A DNA stretch of 37,094 nucleotides from DASXYU01 sp036502295 (GCA_036502295.1 DASXYU010000073.1:1-37094), one strand, 5' to 3'. Counted from the stretch's first letter, positions 26,847-33,732 are shown. Numbers and translations: made by a program. The notes: generated from the sequence alone by a model not told the origin.

Positions 26847-27143
26847 CTAGTCCCTCGTCCACGGGGTGATCGCCGGGATCGGGTGGCTGGCGACAGGCAC
26901 CTGGTCCGGGTCCTAGACGAAGCGCAGTGCGGCCGCCGCCTGAAGCTCGGGCGCCTGTTGCAGAAGTTGCCCCTCCTACTCCCGCAGTGCCTGCGAGGGT
27001 CGAGACCCATCTCGTCGACGAGGGTCTCCCGGGCGCGGCCCAGCGCTGCAACTTGCCGCCGAGATCGACGGCCTCATCGCCCGGACTGCGCTGACGCCAC
27101 CGAGCACCTGGACGACGAGCGCACCGTCCGGCGTGGCGGGCAT
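26847..27143 (-). pseudogene. Decayed SARP/BTAD-type transcriptional regulator
   Basis: No intact gene lies in 26758-27314, but the minus strand keeps pieces of one protein in three frames. From ATG 27143 the frame reads MPATPDGALVVQVLGG, like the start of a SARP winged helix. A shifted frame then gives AVDLGGKLQR, like the LGGxKQR motif of that domain. A third frame gives LGRARETLVDEMGLDP, the hallmark of the BTAD domain. The first frame resumes with ALRE, a TAG, GQLLQQAPELQAAAALRFV, a second TAG, and a plausible C-terminus ending at 26847. The middle of a normal SARP is missing. I read this as a deletion plus frameshifts and nonsense changes. The assignment is by eye. Confidence 0.45.
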
Positions 27144-27206
27144 GCTGCCCGGGGTCTGCGCGCGTCGAGATCCCCCCGGCTGTGAGCGCTCTGGAACTGA
27201 CGTTGA

Positions 27207-27223
27207 GTGCCGGAAGCCGGCAC
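27207..27223. terminator. Short GC hairpin downstream of the LacI-family gene
   Basis: GTGCCGG and CCGGCAC pair around AAG. It lies about 90 bp beyond the lacI-type stop on the minus strand. No T-tract follows, so termination is only a guess. Nothing else is recognisable in 27144-27314. Confidence 0.3.
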
Positions 27224-27314
27224 ACCGAAAGTAAGGGAAATCCTCAGTCGGCACATCGGATTCCAGGACCCGGTCGGGTCGGGCGTGCGTTCACCGGCGG
27301 CGGTTCATGGCGGT

Positions 27315-28370
27315 TCAGCGTGGCGGTGCGGCGGTGCTGCCACGCACGAGCAGCTCCGTCTTCGTCCGCGGTGCGCGTACCGGCTCTCCCGCGAGTTGGC
27401 GCAGTGCGAGGCGGATCGCGGCCCGTCCTTGCTCGAAGAGTTCCTGGTCGATCGTCGTGAGCGGCGGCGAGGCGGCGGCGGCGTCGGGGATGTCGTCGAT
27501 ACCGGCGATCGACAGCTCGCCCGGCACGTCGACTCCCGCGCCGGCGGCGGCATCCATCGCGCCGAGCGCGAGGATGTCGGTGACTGCGAAGAGCGCCGTC
27601 GGGCGCTTCTTCGTCGGGGTCGCCAGCAGCGCGCCGACCGCGGCCTTGCCGGCAGAGCGGCTGTGCTCGCTCGCCTCGCAGATGACCACGTCCTCCGCCT
27701 TCACGCCGAGCCTGGTGAGTTCGTCGATGAAACCGGACGGTCGCGAGATGAACCCGGGACGGTTGCGGATTCCGTAGATCCCGGCCCCCACGGTGAGGAC
27801 GGCGAAGCGGCGATGCCCGAGTCCGTACAGGTACGGCGCCACCATCGCCGCGGTCTTTTCGTTGTCGATACCGACCATCGGCACGTGCGGCAGCTTCGGA
27901 TGGCCGATCGTCACCAGCGGAACCTTGCGCTCCTGGGCCGCGGCGACGGCGGGGTCGCCCGGATCGAGGGAGCAGAGGACGAGTGCGTCGACCATCGCAT
28001 GGCGGAGTAGCTCCGCGGTGCGGTTGCTCGAGTCGTCCTCGCCACCCGACTCCGGGACGAGCAGCAGCGACATCCCCGCATCGCTGAGTTCCGTCGTCAT
28101 GCCGCGCAGGATCTCGACCATTCCGGGGTCGGTGAAGGCGTACGGCAGACGCTCGGTGAGGATGACGCCGATCGTGCCCGTGCGCTGCCGACGTAACGAG
28201 GCAGCGGTGGGGTCCGGGCCGGCGTAGCCGAGCGTTGCGGCTGCGGCGAGGACGCGCTCCCGCGTCGCTGCCGAGAGCTGGTCGGGGCGGTTGTAGGCGT
28301 TGGAGACCGTCATCCGCGAGACGCCTGCCACGGCGGCAACGGTGTCGAGCGTCGGACGGTCGGAGGCCAT
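27315..28370 (-). CDS. LacI-family transcriptional repressor
   Basis: The 351-aa protein begins with a LacI helix-turn-helix and hinge: TLDTVAAVAGVSRMTVSNAY (about residues 7-26), then LSAATRERVLAAAATLGYAG. The periplasmic-binding-like sensor domain has GVILTERLPYAF at its first strand and LSIAGIDDIPDAAAASPPLTTI near the end. It should bind a sugar or related ligand and repress the divergent PQ-loop transporter gene and itself. ATG 28370 is chosen because the helix-turn-helix follows directly; the open frame extends 20 codons further upstream. Confidence 0.93.
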   Translation of the reverse strand: MASDRPTLDTVAAVAGVSRMTVSNAYNRPDQLSAATRERVLAAAATLGYAGPDPTAASLRRQRTGTIGVILTERLPYAFTDPGMVEILRGMTTELSDAGMSLLLVPESGGEDDSSNRTAELLRHAMVDALVLCSLDPGDPAVAAAQERKVPLVTIGHPKLPHVPMVGIDNEKTAAMVAPYLYGLGHRRFAVLTVGAGIYGIRNRPGFISRPSGFIDELTRLGVKAEDVVICEASEHSRSAGKAAVGALLATPTKKRPTALFAVTDILALGAMDAAAGAGVDVPGELSIAGIDDIPDAAAASPPLTTIDQELFEQGRAAIRLALRQLAGEPVRAPRTKTELLVRGSTAAPPR

Positions 28371-28423
28371 ACCCCGCAGTCTTGCAGGTTCTGAGATGCG
28401 CCTTGCGTTTCTCAAGCTAGGAT

Positions 28424-28494
28424 TTGACAAGCTCTGTATCGTTACAGAAAGAAGGAGGTTGTATCGGTACAGAAGATCCTGCCGGCACCGATAC
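28424..28494. promoter_or_regulatory. Promoter/operator region with LacI-type palindromes
   Basis: TTGACA at 28424-28429 is a consensus -35 reading towards the PQ-loop gene. Four bases later comes the palindrome TCTGTATCGTTACAGA (28433-28448), with perfect 6-bp arms. A second palindrome TGTATCGGTACA (28460-28471) is centred 25 bp further on, and a half-site CCGATAC lies at 28488-28494. The shared core GTATCG-GTAC and position over the promoter fit operators of the divergent LacI-family repressor. AAGGAGG at 28452-28458 is not placed for the ATG at 28502. Confidence 0.6.
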
Positions 28495-28501
28495 GAAAGA
28501 C

Positions 28502-29146
28502 ATGAGCATCACGCCCCACGAGATCGGCACCCTTTTCGGCTACTTCGGCGCCACTCTCGGTGTCTCAATGGTGATTCCGCAGATCCTGCGCACCCTGCGC
28601 AACCGCAAGCTCACCGGAGTCTCCGCGCTCTCCTGGTCCATGAGCGTCTTCAGCTGCACCGGATGGATGCTCTACGGAATCCTCGCCCACGAAGCGGTGC
28701 AGATACCCGGCAACGTCCTGCTCGTGAGTGGATCGATCGCCGTCGTCCTTCTTGCGCCGGCTCGGATCTCCGTGCCGCTGCGCGCTTTGCTTCTCATCCT
28801 GGGCTTGGGTTCCTATGGTCTGCTCGCCGCAGCAACCTCAGCCGACATGGTTGTCGCCATCGCCATCGCCATCGGCGTGGCCGGCGCGCTGCCGCAGATC
28901 GCGCGCTCGATCCGCCGTCCGAAGCACCAGCGTTCGGCCGTCTCACTGTCAACGTGGTGGATGAAGGTCTTCAGCCAGGCCTGCTGGCTGCTCTTCGCGG
29001 TCCTCGTCCGGGACTGGACCGTTCTTGCTTCGTCGCTGTTCGTCCAGACGTGCAACGTCACGGTACTGGCTGTCGAGTCACGTCGAGCCGTGGTCGTCCA
29101 TCACGACGCTGACGCGCTGCCGCAGATCGTCGCTGCTACCGCCTAG
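28502..29146 (+). CDS. Tandem PQ-loop (SWEET-like) transporter
   Basis: The 214-aa membrane protein has two PQ-loop repeats. The first has VIPQILRTLRNRKLTGVS (PQ at residues 26-27) and GWMLYGIL; the second has ALPQIARSI (PQ at 131-132), SLSTWWMKVFS and CWLLFAVLV. Hydrophobicity suggests six to seven helices. Bacterial SemiSWEETs have one three-helix unit of about 90 aa; this protein has two joined units, as in eukaryotic SWEETs and some other PQ-loop proteins. A sugar or small-metabolite carrier is likely. ATG 28502 is used; a longer frame opens at the TTG inside the -35 element and is unlikely to be used. The LacI-type gene and operators upstream suggest ligand-controlled expression. Confidence 0.8.
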   Translation: MSITPHEIGTLFGYFGATLGVSMVIPQILRTLRNRKLTGVSALSWSMSVFSCTGWMLYGILAHEAVQIPGNVLLVSGSIAVVLLAPARISVPLRALLLILGLGSYGLLAAATSADMVVAIAIAIGVAGALPQIARSIRRPKHQRSAVSLSTWWMKVFSQACWLLFAVLVRDWTVLASSLFVQTCNVTVLAVESRRAVVVHHDADALPQIVAATA

Positions 29147-29150
29147 CAGG

Positions 29151-29182
29151 TTACCCACAGGCTTATCCCCACTTGGGGACAG
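29151..29182. other. DnaA-box-like cluster
   Basis: Three nine-mers close to the DnaA box TT(A/G)TCCACA lie within 32 bp: TTACCCACA (29151-29159), TTATCCCCA (29163-29171) and, on the minus strand, CTGTCCCCA (29182-29174). The last two also form the palindrome CCCCACTTGGGG, which could instead be a terminator of the PQ-loop gene. The neighbouring crgA/sortase/trpG block usually lies near oriC. Each site deviates from the consensus by one or more bases. Confidence 0.35.
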
Positions 29183-29273
29183 AGTTACATGGATGTAAGT
29201 CGTGCTTAGGACCCCGAAAGATGATCGGCAGAAACGCCGCGCACCTTAGGGCCGGAGTTCGAGGCAGCCGTCC

Positions 29274-29552
29274 TCAGCGCCACTTGACGGCCATACCAAG
29301 CCCGACGATGAGGACGCCGAAGCCGACTGCGAAGTTCCAGCCGCCGATGTCTCCCATCAGCGGGATCTTCGGGTCCGTGCCGCTGTTGGTCATGTAGTAG
29401 GTCACCAACCAGGCGAGGCCGACGAGCAGGACGACGACCATCACGATCGGGTACCACCGCGGGCTGGGAGCTAGCTGGCGCGCCGACGGCGTCGGCGTGG
29501 CGTGCGCGAGGGTGGGCGCGTCCGACTTCTTGCGGACCTTCGACTTCGGCAC
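29274..29552 (-). CDS. crgA: Cell division protein CrgA
   Basis: The 92-aa protein begins PKSKVRKKS, a basic N-terminus typical of CrgA, and has two membrane helices (about residues 33-52 and 72-90), the first flanked by SPRWYPIVMV. The segment GDIGGWNFAVGFG between them is characteristic of the family. CrgA sits at the septum and coordinates FtsZ and peptidoglycan synthesis proteins in actinomycetes. GTG 29552 is chosen because AGGAG lies six to seven bases upstream; a TTG five codons earlier is less likely. It is divergent from the DUF881-like remnant and sortase. Confidence 0.94.
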   Translation of the reverse strand: MPKSKVRKKSDAPTLAHATPTPSARQLAPSPRWYPIVMVVVLLVGLAWLVTYYMTNSGTDPKIPLMGDIGGWNFAVGFGVLIVGLGMAVKWR

Positions 29553-29629
29553 AGCGGACTCCTGCAAGCGGGCTCGGCGGCGAGCTGGAAATGGCGATCC
29601 GGCGTCACGGTGAACGACCGATCAGCAGT

Positions 29630-29635
29630 TAGCGT
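29630..29635 (+). promoter_or_regulatory. -10 element before the 41-aa ORF
   Basis: TAGCGT is followed by six bases (AGTCGG) and ATG 29642, the same leaderless geometry as at serS and three other genes in the window. It probably also drives the sortase gene downstream. Confidence 0.45.
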
Positions 29636-29641
29636 AGTCGG

Positions 29642-29767
29642 ATGAGGATCTGGCGCGTGCTGCTGCCCGTCGTCTGCCTCATCGCCGGAATCGGCTTCGC
29701 CATGGGTCGCCCCACTTCTCGAGGCAATACCCGGGCGCGCCCGTACGCTCCTAGGCAGGACTGTTGA
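29642..29767 (+). CDS. 41-aa remnant or minimal version of a DUF881-type membrane protein
   Basis: The short frame encodes one membrane helix (about residues 4-22, RVLLPVVCLIAGIGFAMG) followed by RPTSRGNTRAR and ends after DC. Proteins of the DUF881 family, which in many actinomycetes sit between crgA and the class E sortase, begin with a similar helix and a (S/T)ARG-type segment. Here the extracytoplasmic domain is missing. The frame may be a relic or a shortened functional peptide; a leaderless promoter is intact. The sortase gene starts 22 nt after the stop. Confidence 0.5.
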   Translation: MRIWRVLLPVVCLIAGIGFAMGRPTSRGNTRARPYAPRQDC

Positions 29768-29789
29768 GCTAGCTGCGGGGAGCAGCCTG

Positions 29790-30695
29790 ATGGGCAGACA
29801 TGCCGCCGAGCATCAACCGGGTGCCGTCGCGGTTCGTGACGGCACCGGTCGCGACGTCCTCGGCCTTCTGCTGCGTGGTACCGGGCAGATCTTGGTCACG
29901 CTCGGTGTCGTCGTCCTGCTCTTCGCCGTCTACGAGGTCTGGGTGACGAACATCTTTGCCGAGCAGAAACAAGCGAAGGTGCATCGCGTCCTCGAGCAGC
30001 AGTGGAAGCAGGGGACGGACCTGCTGAGTCTCCCGCCCGAGCAGCTCCAGACGCACGCCGGCGACGGGATCGCGAACCTCTACATCCCCCGTCTCGGGCC
30101 CGACTACTCCTACTCGATCGTCGAGGGCTCGACCGTGCCCACTGATGCTGAGCTCACCAAGGGGCCGGCCCACTACGCCAGGACTCAGCTCCCCGGCGAG
30201 GCCGGCAACTTTGCGCTCGCCGGTCACCGCGTGGGCAAGGGTGAACCGTTTCTCAACCTCGACAAGCTCAAGCCGGGCGATCCGGTGATCGTGGAGACCG
30301 CCAGCACATGGTTCGTCTACTGCGTCCTCGGGGTACCGGACGCCACGCCCTGCGATCCCACGGTCGCGGGCGGCTCGCTCAGGGCGGCAGATCCCAACGG
30401 CGTCACTGGCCAGGAGGTGGTGCAGCCGACGAAGAGCAGCGTCGTATGGCCGGTTCCCGATGTCGAAGGGCCGACCGATCCACTCACCACGTCCTACCTG
30501 ACCATGACGACCTGTACGCCGAAGTTCTCGGCGACGCAGCGCCTCATCGTCCACGCGGTCCTCGATCCCGCTTACCCCCAAGGCATCGCGAAGCAGCGGA
30601 GCAGCTCTGGCTACAGCGCTGCAACGCCGCCAGAGATCGCCAAGCTCTACACGCTCGTCGAGGGAAAGAACGCTCCGAAGAGGACGGCGGCCTGA
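29790..30695 (+). CDS. Class E sortase
   Basis: The 301-aa protein has a short cytoplasmic N-terminus, one membrane helix (about residues 30-52, ILVTLGVVVLLFAVY) and an external sortase domain. The catalytic residues are His146 (FALAGHR), Cys242 (TMTTC) and Arg251 (SATQR). Sortase E joins proteins with LAxTG-like signals to peptidoglycan. GGGGAG precedes the ATG. Its stop overlaps the start of the next small gene by one base, and that gene overlaps trpG, so the three form an operon. No obvious sortase substrate is encoded in the window. Confidence 0.93.
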   Translation: MGRHAAEHQPGAVAVRDGTGRDVLGLLLRGTGQILVTLGVVVLLFAVYEVWVTNIFAEQKQAKVHRVLEQQWKQGTDLLSLPPEQLQTHAGDGIANLYIPRLGPDYSYSIVEGSTVPTDAELTKGPAHYARTQLPGEAGNFALAGHRVGKGEPFLNLDKLKPGDPVIVETASTWFVYCVLGVPDATPCDPTVAGGSLRAADPNGVTGQEVVQPTKSSVVWPVPDVEGPTDPLTTSYLTMTTCTPKFSATQRLIVHAVLDPAYPQGIAKQRSSSGYSAATPPEIAKLYTLVEGKNAPKRTAA

Positions 30696-30862
30696 TGTAC
30701 GGGTGGATCTGGCGCCACCTACCGGGGCCGCTCGTGATGCGCATCGTCGAGGTGCTGATACTGGTCGCGGCGGTATCGGCTTTGCTGCTCTTCGTAATCT
30801 TTCCTTGGGCGGCTCCACATCTGCCGATCGACAACGTGACAGTTCCGGGCGGTAACCAGTGA
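30695..30862 (+). CDS. Small conserved membrane protein between sortase E and trpG
   Basis: The 55-aa product has an amphipathic N-terminus MYGWIWRHLPGP, one membrane helix (about residues 15-36) and a short tail ending PIDNVTVPGGNQ. Similar small proteins with 'WIWRxLPG' and 'PWxxPHLPxxxVTV' occur at this place in other actinomycetes, as far as I recall. It overlaps the sortase stop by one base (TGATG) and the trpG start by four (GTGA). The function is unknown; coupling suggests synthesis in step with its neighbours. Confidence 0.75.
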   Translation: MYGWIWRHLPGPLVMRIVEVLILVAAVSALLLFVIFPWAAPHLPIDNVTVPGGNQ

Positions 30863-31512
30863 CGACGATTCTTGTTATCGACAACTACGACAGCTTCGTT
30901 TACAACCTCGTGCAGTATCTCGGTCAGCTCGGTGCGGAAGCGGTGGTACGCCGCAACGACGAGGTCGCCGTCGACCAGCTCGAGGACTTCGGGGTTGACG
31001 GCGTCCTCATCTCCCCCGGGCCTGGCACTCCGCAGGAGGCCGGCGCCTCGATGGAGTTCGTCACCGCCTGCGCCGAGCGCGAGGTGCCGCTCTTCGGAGT
31101 CTGCCTGGGGCACCAGGCCATCGGCGCCGTCTTCGGCGCCCCGGTCGTGCGTGCCCCAGAACTGCTTCACGGCAAGGTAAGCGACGTCTTGCATGACGGC
31201 ACCGGCGTGATGGCTGGGCTCCCGTCGCCGGTAACCGTCACCCGCTACCACTCCCTGGCGGTCGTAGAGGACGCTCTACCTCCGGAGCTGATCGTCACGG
31301 GACGCACCGAGGCCGGCATCGTGATGTCGATGCGACACGCCACGCTGCCGATCGACGCGGTGCAGTTCCACCCGGAGTCCGTGCTGACGCAGGGTGGTCA
31401 CCGCATGGTCGCGAACTGGCTCGTCCGGTGTGGGGCGAAGCTCGACGACGACCTGGTCACGCAACTCGGCGACGAGGTCGAGGCGATGCGAGCCAACGCC
31501 TTCTCCGCCTGA
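30859..31512 (+). CDS. trpG: Anthranilate/aminodeoxychorismate synthase component II (glutamine amidotransferase)
   Basis: The 217-aa protein is a class I glutamine amidotransferase. It starts ILVIDNYDSFVYNL, has the oxyanion motif SPGPGTP, the nucleophile Cys82 in GVCLGHQ, and His171/Glu173 in VQFHPES. It releases ammonia from glutamine for anthranilate (tryptophan) or aminodeoxychorismate (folate) synthesis with a TrpE/PabB partner not present here. In mycobacteria the corresponding gene (trpG/pabA) also lies next to crgA. The GTG start overlaps the small membrane protein gene. Confidence 0.94.
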   Translation: MTTILVIDNYDSFVYNLVQYLGQLGAEAVVRRNDEVAVDQLEDFGVDGVLISPGPGTPQEAGASMEFVTACAEREVPLFGVCLGHQAIGAVFGAPVVRAPELLHGKVSDVLHDGTGVMAGLPSPVTVTRYHSLAVVEDALPPELIVTGRTEAGIVMSMRHATLPIDAVQFHPESVLTQGGHRMVANWLVRCGAKLDDDLVTQLGDEVEAMRANAFSA

Positions 31513-31542
31513 GGTGACCGAGTAGCGCCGCAGGTGCCGAAG

Positions 31543-32439
31543 TCACTGCTGCACCAGCATCGGCAGGCTCATACCGGCGCCGGTGCGGAGGCCGGTCGCC
31601 ACGCACATCAACGCAAGAAGTGCGACCAACCCCAGTGCCTGGTAGTTGGTGTTGATCCGTCGCGGCGCCGTCGGCCATCCCCCGATCACCAGTGCTGCGA
31701 GCACACCGATGATGAATCCGCCGATATGGGCGAGCTTTGAGATGCCTGCCACCGAGAACGTGAAGATGAAGTTGATGACGATGGTGCCGGCGAGCCAGCT
31801 GAAGTTGAGGCCAAGCCGCCGCACCATGACGAGGCAGGCACCGAAGAGGCCGAAGATCGCGCCCGACGCGCCGCCTACCGGGGCGAGGACGTCGCCGAAG
31901 AGATAGATCGCGACGCTCCCGCCGAGCCCCGCAAGGAGGTAGATCGACGCGAAGCGCCACCGGCCGAGCAATCGCTCGAGGGGCGGGCCGATGATCACCA
32001 GCGAGAGCATGTTGGCGACGATGTGCACCGGGCTGAGGTGCAGGAACGCCGACGTGATCATCCGGTAGTACTCGTCGTTGACATAGACGGTCGCCGGTTG
32101 CATTACCCAGTCGTAGAAGAGGTTCGACCTCGTGGGATCGGTGAGGCTGTGCGCCTGCGCACCGCAGACGAAGTAGACGATGAGGTTGAGCGCGATGAGG
32201 CCGTAGGTGACCACGGGGGTGTTACTGCCGATGGTCGCGCCCACCGACGTGCGCGGCTGACGCGTCGTCCTGCGCGCCTCTGCCGCGTCCTCCGGGCATT
32301 GGAAGCCGACGGAGGCGGGGCGCATGCACTCCGGACAGATAGGGCGATCGCAGCGGACGCACCTCACCAAGGTGGGTCGGTCCGGATGCCGGTAGCACCG
32401 CGGCTCAGCCGTTGGCGGGCCACCTGCGTACATGCTCAT
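31543..32439 (-). CDS. Rhomboid family intramembrane protease with N-terminal zinc finger
   Basis: The 298-aa protein has an N-terminal Cys-rich finger (Cys15, Cys27, Cys30, Cys35, Cys38, Cys48 with His18; RCVRCDRPICPECM) and then a rhomboid domain of six or more helices. The catalytic dyad is Ser192 in GGASGAIFG and His238 in LAHIGGF. The HxxxN site is HIVAN. It cleaves membrane proteins within the bilayer; the finger may bind a partner in the cytosol. In related genomes rhomboid and cyclophilin genes also lie near crgA, as here. Two start ATGs (32439, 32433) are possible. Confidence 0.93.
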   Translation of the reverse strand: MSMYAGGPPTAEPRCYRHPDRPTLVRCVRCDRPICPECMRPASVGFQCPEDAAEARRTTRQPRTSVGATIGSNTPVVTYGLIALNLIVYFVCGAQAHSLTDPTRSNLFYDWVMQPATVYVNDEYYRMITSAFLHLSPVHIVANMLSLVIIGPPLERLLGRWRFASIYLLAGLGGSVAIYLFGDVLAPVGGASGAIFGLFGACLVMVRRLGLNFSWLAGTIVINFIFTFSVAGISKLAHIGGFIIGVLAALVIGGWPTAPRRINTNYQALGLVALLALMCVATGLRTGAGMSLPMLVQQ

Positions 32440-32452
32440 CGTCGAGTTCCGT

Positions 32453-32503
32453 TGATCAACAGACCGATCTGGCCGATGAGTGACCGATTCGGTCTGTCGA
32501 TCA
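32453..32503. repeat. Interrupted palindrome between cyclophilin and rhomboid genes
   Basis: TGATC-AAC-AGACCGA (32453-32467) faces TCGGTCT-GTC-GATCA (32489-32503). The two arms pair except for three central bases and enclose a 21-nt loop. It lies just after the cyclophilin stop on the minus strand and may terminate that message, or act as an operator before the rhomboid gene. Confidence 0.5.
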
Positions 32504-32507
32504 TGGA

Positions 32508-33044
32508 CTAGTTGACGTCGCTGATGTCGATCGAGTTGATGACGACTTCTTCGATCGGCTTGTCGCCGCGGCCGACCGGCGTGGCGGCGATCTTGTCGAC
32601 GACGGCGCGGGATTCGCTATCGGCAACCTCGCCGAAGATCGTGTGCTTCCGGTTGAGGTGCGGCGTCTTCCCGACGGTGATGAAGAACTGCGAGCCGTTG
32701 GTGCCGGGGCCCGCGTTCGCCATCGCGAGCAGGTAAGGACGGTCGAAGCCAAGCTCGGGGTGGAACTCGTCACCGAACTTGTAACCCGGTCCGCCGTAGC
32801 CCTCACCCAGCGGGTCTCCGCCCTGGATCATGAAGCCGGAGATGACGCGGTGGAAGACCACGCCGTTGTAGAGCGGTCCTTCGCCCGGCTTGCCGGTGGC
32901 CGGGTCCGTCCACTCCTTGCTGCCGTCGGAGAGCCCCACGAAGTTCGCGACGGTCTTGGGGGCATGGTTGCCGAAGAGCAGGATGCGGATGTCGCCGTGG
33001 TTGGTGTGCAGCGTCGCGAACTGCGTGGCGATGTCAGTGGACAC
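32508..33044 (-). CDS. ppiA: Cyclophilin-type peptidyl-prolyl cis-trans isomerase
   Basis: The 178-aa protein is a single cyclophilin domain without a signal peptide, so it is cytosolic. The active-site region FHRVISGFMIQGGDP holds the catalytic Arg and the Phe/Met/Gln residues, and NGSQFFIT follows. It catalyses proline isomerisation in protein folding. The start is GTG with AAAGGGG upstream. It lies 49 bp after the lipoprotein gene and may share its transcript. The symbol is by family and position near crgA rather than by full comparison. Confidence 0.94.
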   Translation of the reverse strand: MSTDIATQFATLHTNHGDIRILLFGNHAPKTVANFVGLSDGSKEWTDPATGKPGEGPLYNGVVFHRVISGFMIQGGDPLGEGYGGPGYKFGDEFHPELGFDRPYLLAMANAGPGTNGSQFFITVGKTPHLNRKHTIFGEVADSESRAVVDKIAATPVGRGDKPIEEVVINSIDISDVN

Positions 33045-33093
33045 GTGTGATCCCCTTTGATCTGTCGAGCGGTCGATTCATCCTGCCCTAGCC

Positions 33094-33732
33094 TCAGAAC
33101 TTCGACGCAACCGCCTTTGCCAGTTCCAACGCGTTCAGTGACGTTTCCGTTTGTTCGGTGTGCACGACCACCATGACCTTGCCCCTGGCGAAGGCACAAG
33201 CCCAGTCCTGGTCGCCGTCCTTGCCGAGGAACTTCGTGCGGAAGACGACGGCGTCGACGCCGGCGATGATGTCGCTGCGTCCGGAGAAATCCTTGCCTGC
33301 CTCCCCCGTGAGCACCATCGCGTTGTGAGCCGCCTTCGCGCTCGTGAAGGTGGTCGGGACGATGTCGGCGATGGCGTAGTAGATGTCGCTCCAGAAGTAG
33401 AAGCGGCATCCGACCGGGTTGCGGTTGATGAGCACGGTCGTGCGGTAGACGCGTGATCCGTCGATATCTCCGACGTTCACCGCAGGATCGTCGGTGGGCA
33501 TCGAGGCGATGTAGGGGCAGGCATCCTCCTTCTCACCCGCGGCAGGCGACGCGCCGGGAGGAAGTGGAGCGACCGTCTTCGCCGGCGCCGGGACGTAGGT
33601 GGGCGAGGCGCTGCTCGTCCTGACCACTGTCTGCGTGACCGTGCTGTCAACGCTCGGAGGCGGCTCGGCGTGGCTCGTGCACGCCACGCACGCCGCGACA
33701 ACTGCCGCGGTAGCGATCACGGCGAACCTCAT
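33094..33732 (-). CDS. Predicted lipoprotein (DUF2020-like)
   Basis: The 212-aa protein has a short signal sequence with a lipobox (VVAAC, Cys15; ACVAC, Cys18 is an alternative), a Ser/Thr/Pro-rich linker to about residue 65, and a C-terminal domain that begins CPYIASMP and has two further cysteines (CRFYFWSD, CAFARG). The 'CPY' start, the two 'C-x-F' segments and the length recall the DUF2020 domain of mycobacteria and corynebacteria; this is a tentative match. The ATG overlaps the stop of gatD (ATGA), so it belongs to the murT-gatD operon and may act at the cell wall. Confidence 0.7.
   Translation of the reverse strand: MRFAVIATAAVVAACVACTSHAEPPPSVDSTVTQTVVRTSSASPTYVPAPAKTVAPLPPGASPAAGEKEDACPYIASMPTDDPAVNVGDIDGSRVYRTTVLINRNPVGCRFYFWSDIYYAIADIVPTTFTSAKAAHNAMVLTGEAGKDFSGRSDIIAGVDAVVFRTKFLGKDGDQDWACAFARGKVMVVVHTEQTETSLNALELAKAVASKF

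Noticed and set aside
26883..27185. A 100-aa plus-strand frame in the gap after the quinone oxidoreductase, and a 145-aa minus-strand frame at 26788-27225
   Set aside because: Neither has a coherent protein pattern over its length. The readable motifs on the minus strand change frame, which fits a pseudogene better.
28452..28458. AAGGAGG as ribosome binding site of the PQ-loop gene
   Set aside because: It is 43 nt from ATG 28502, and the nearer TTG at 28459 has no spacing at all. It may belong to the operator region or be chance.
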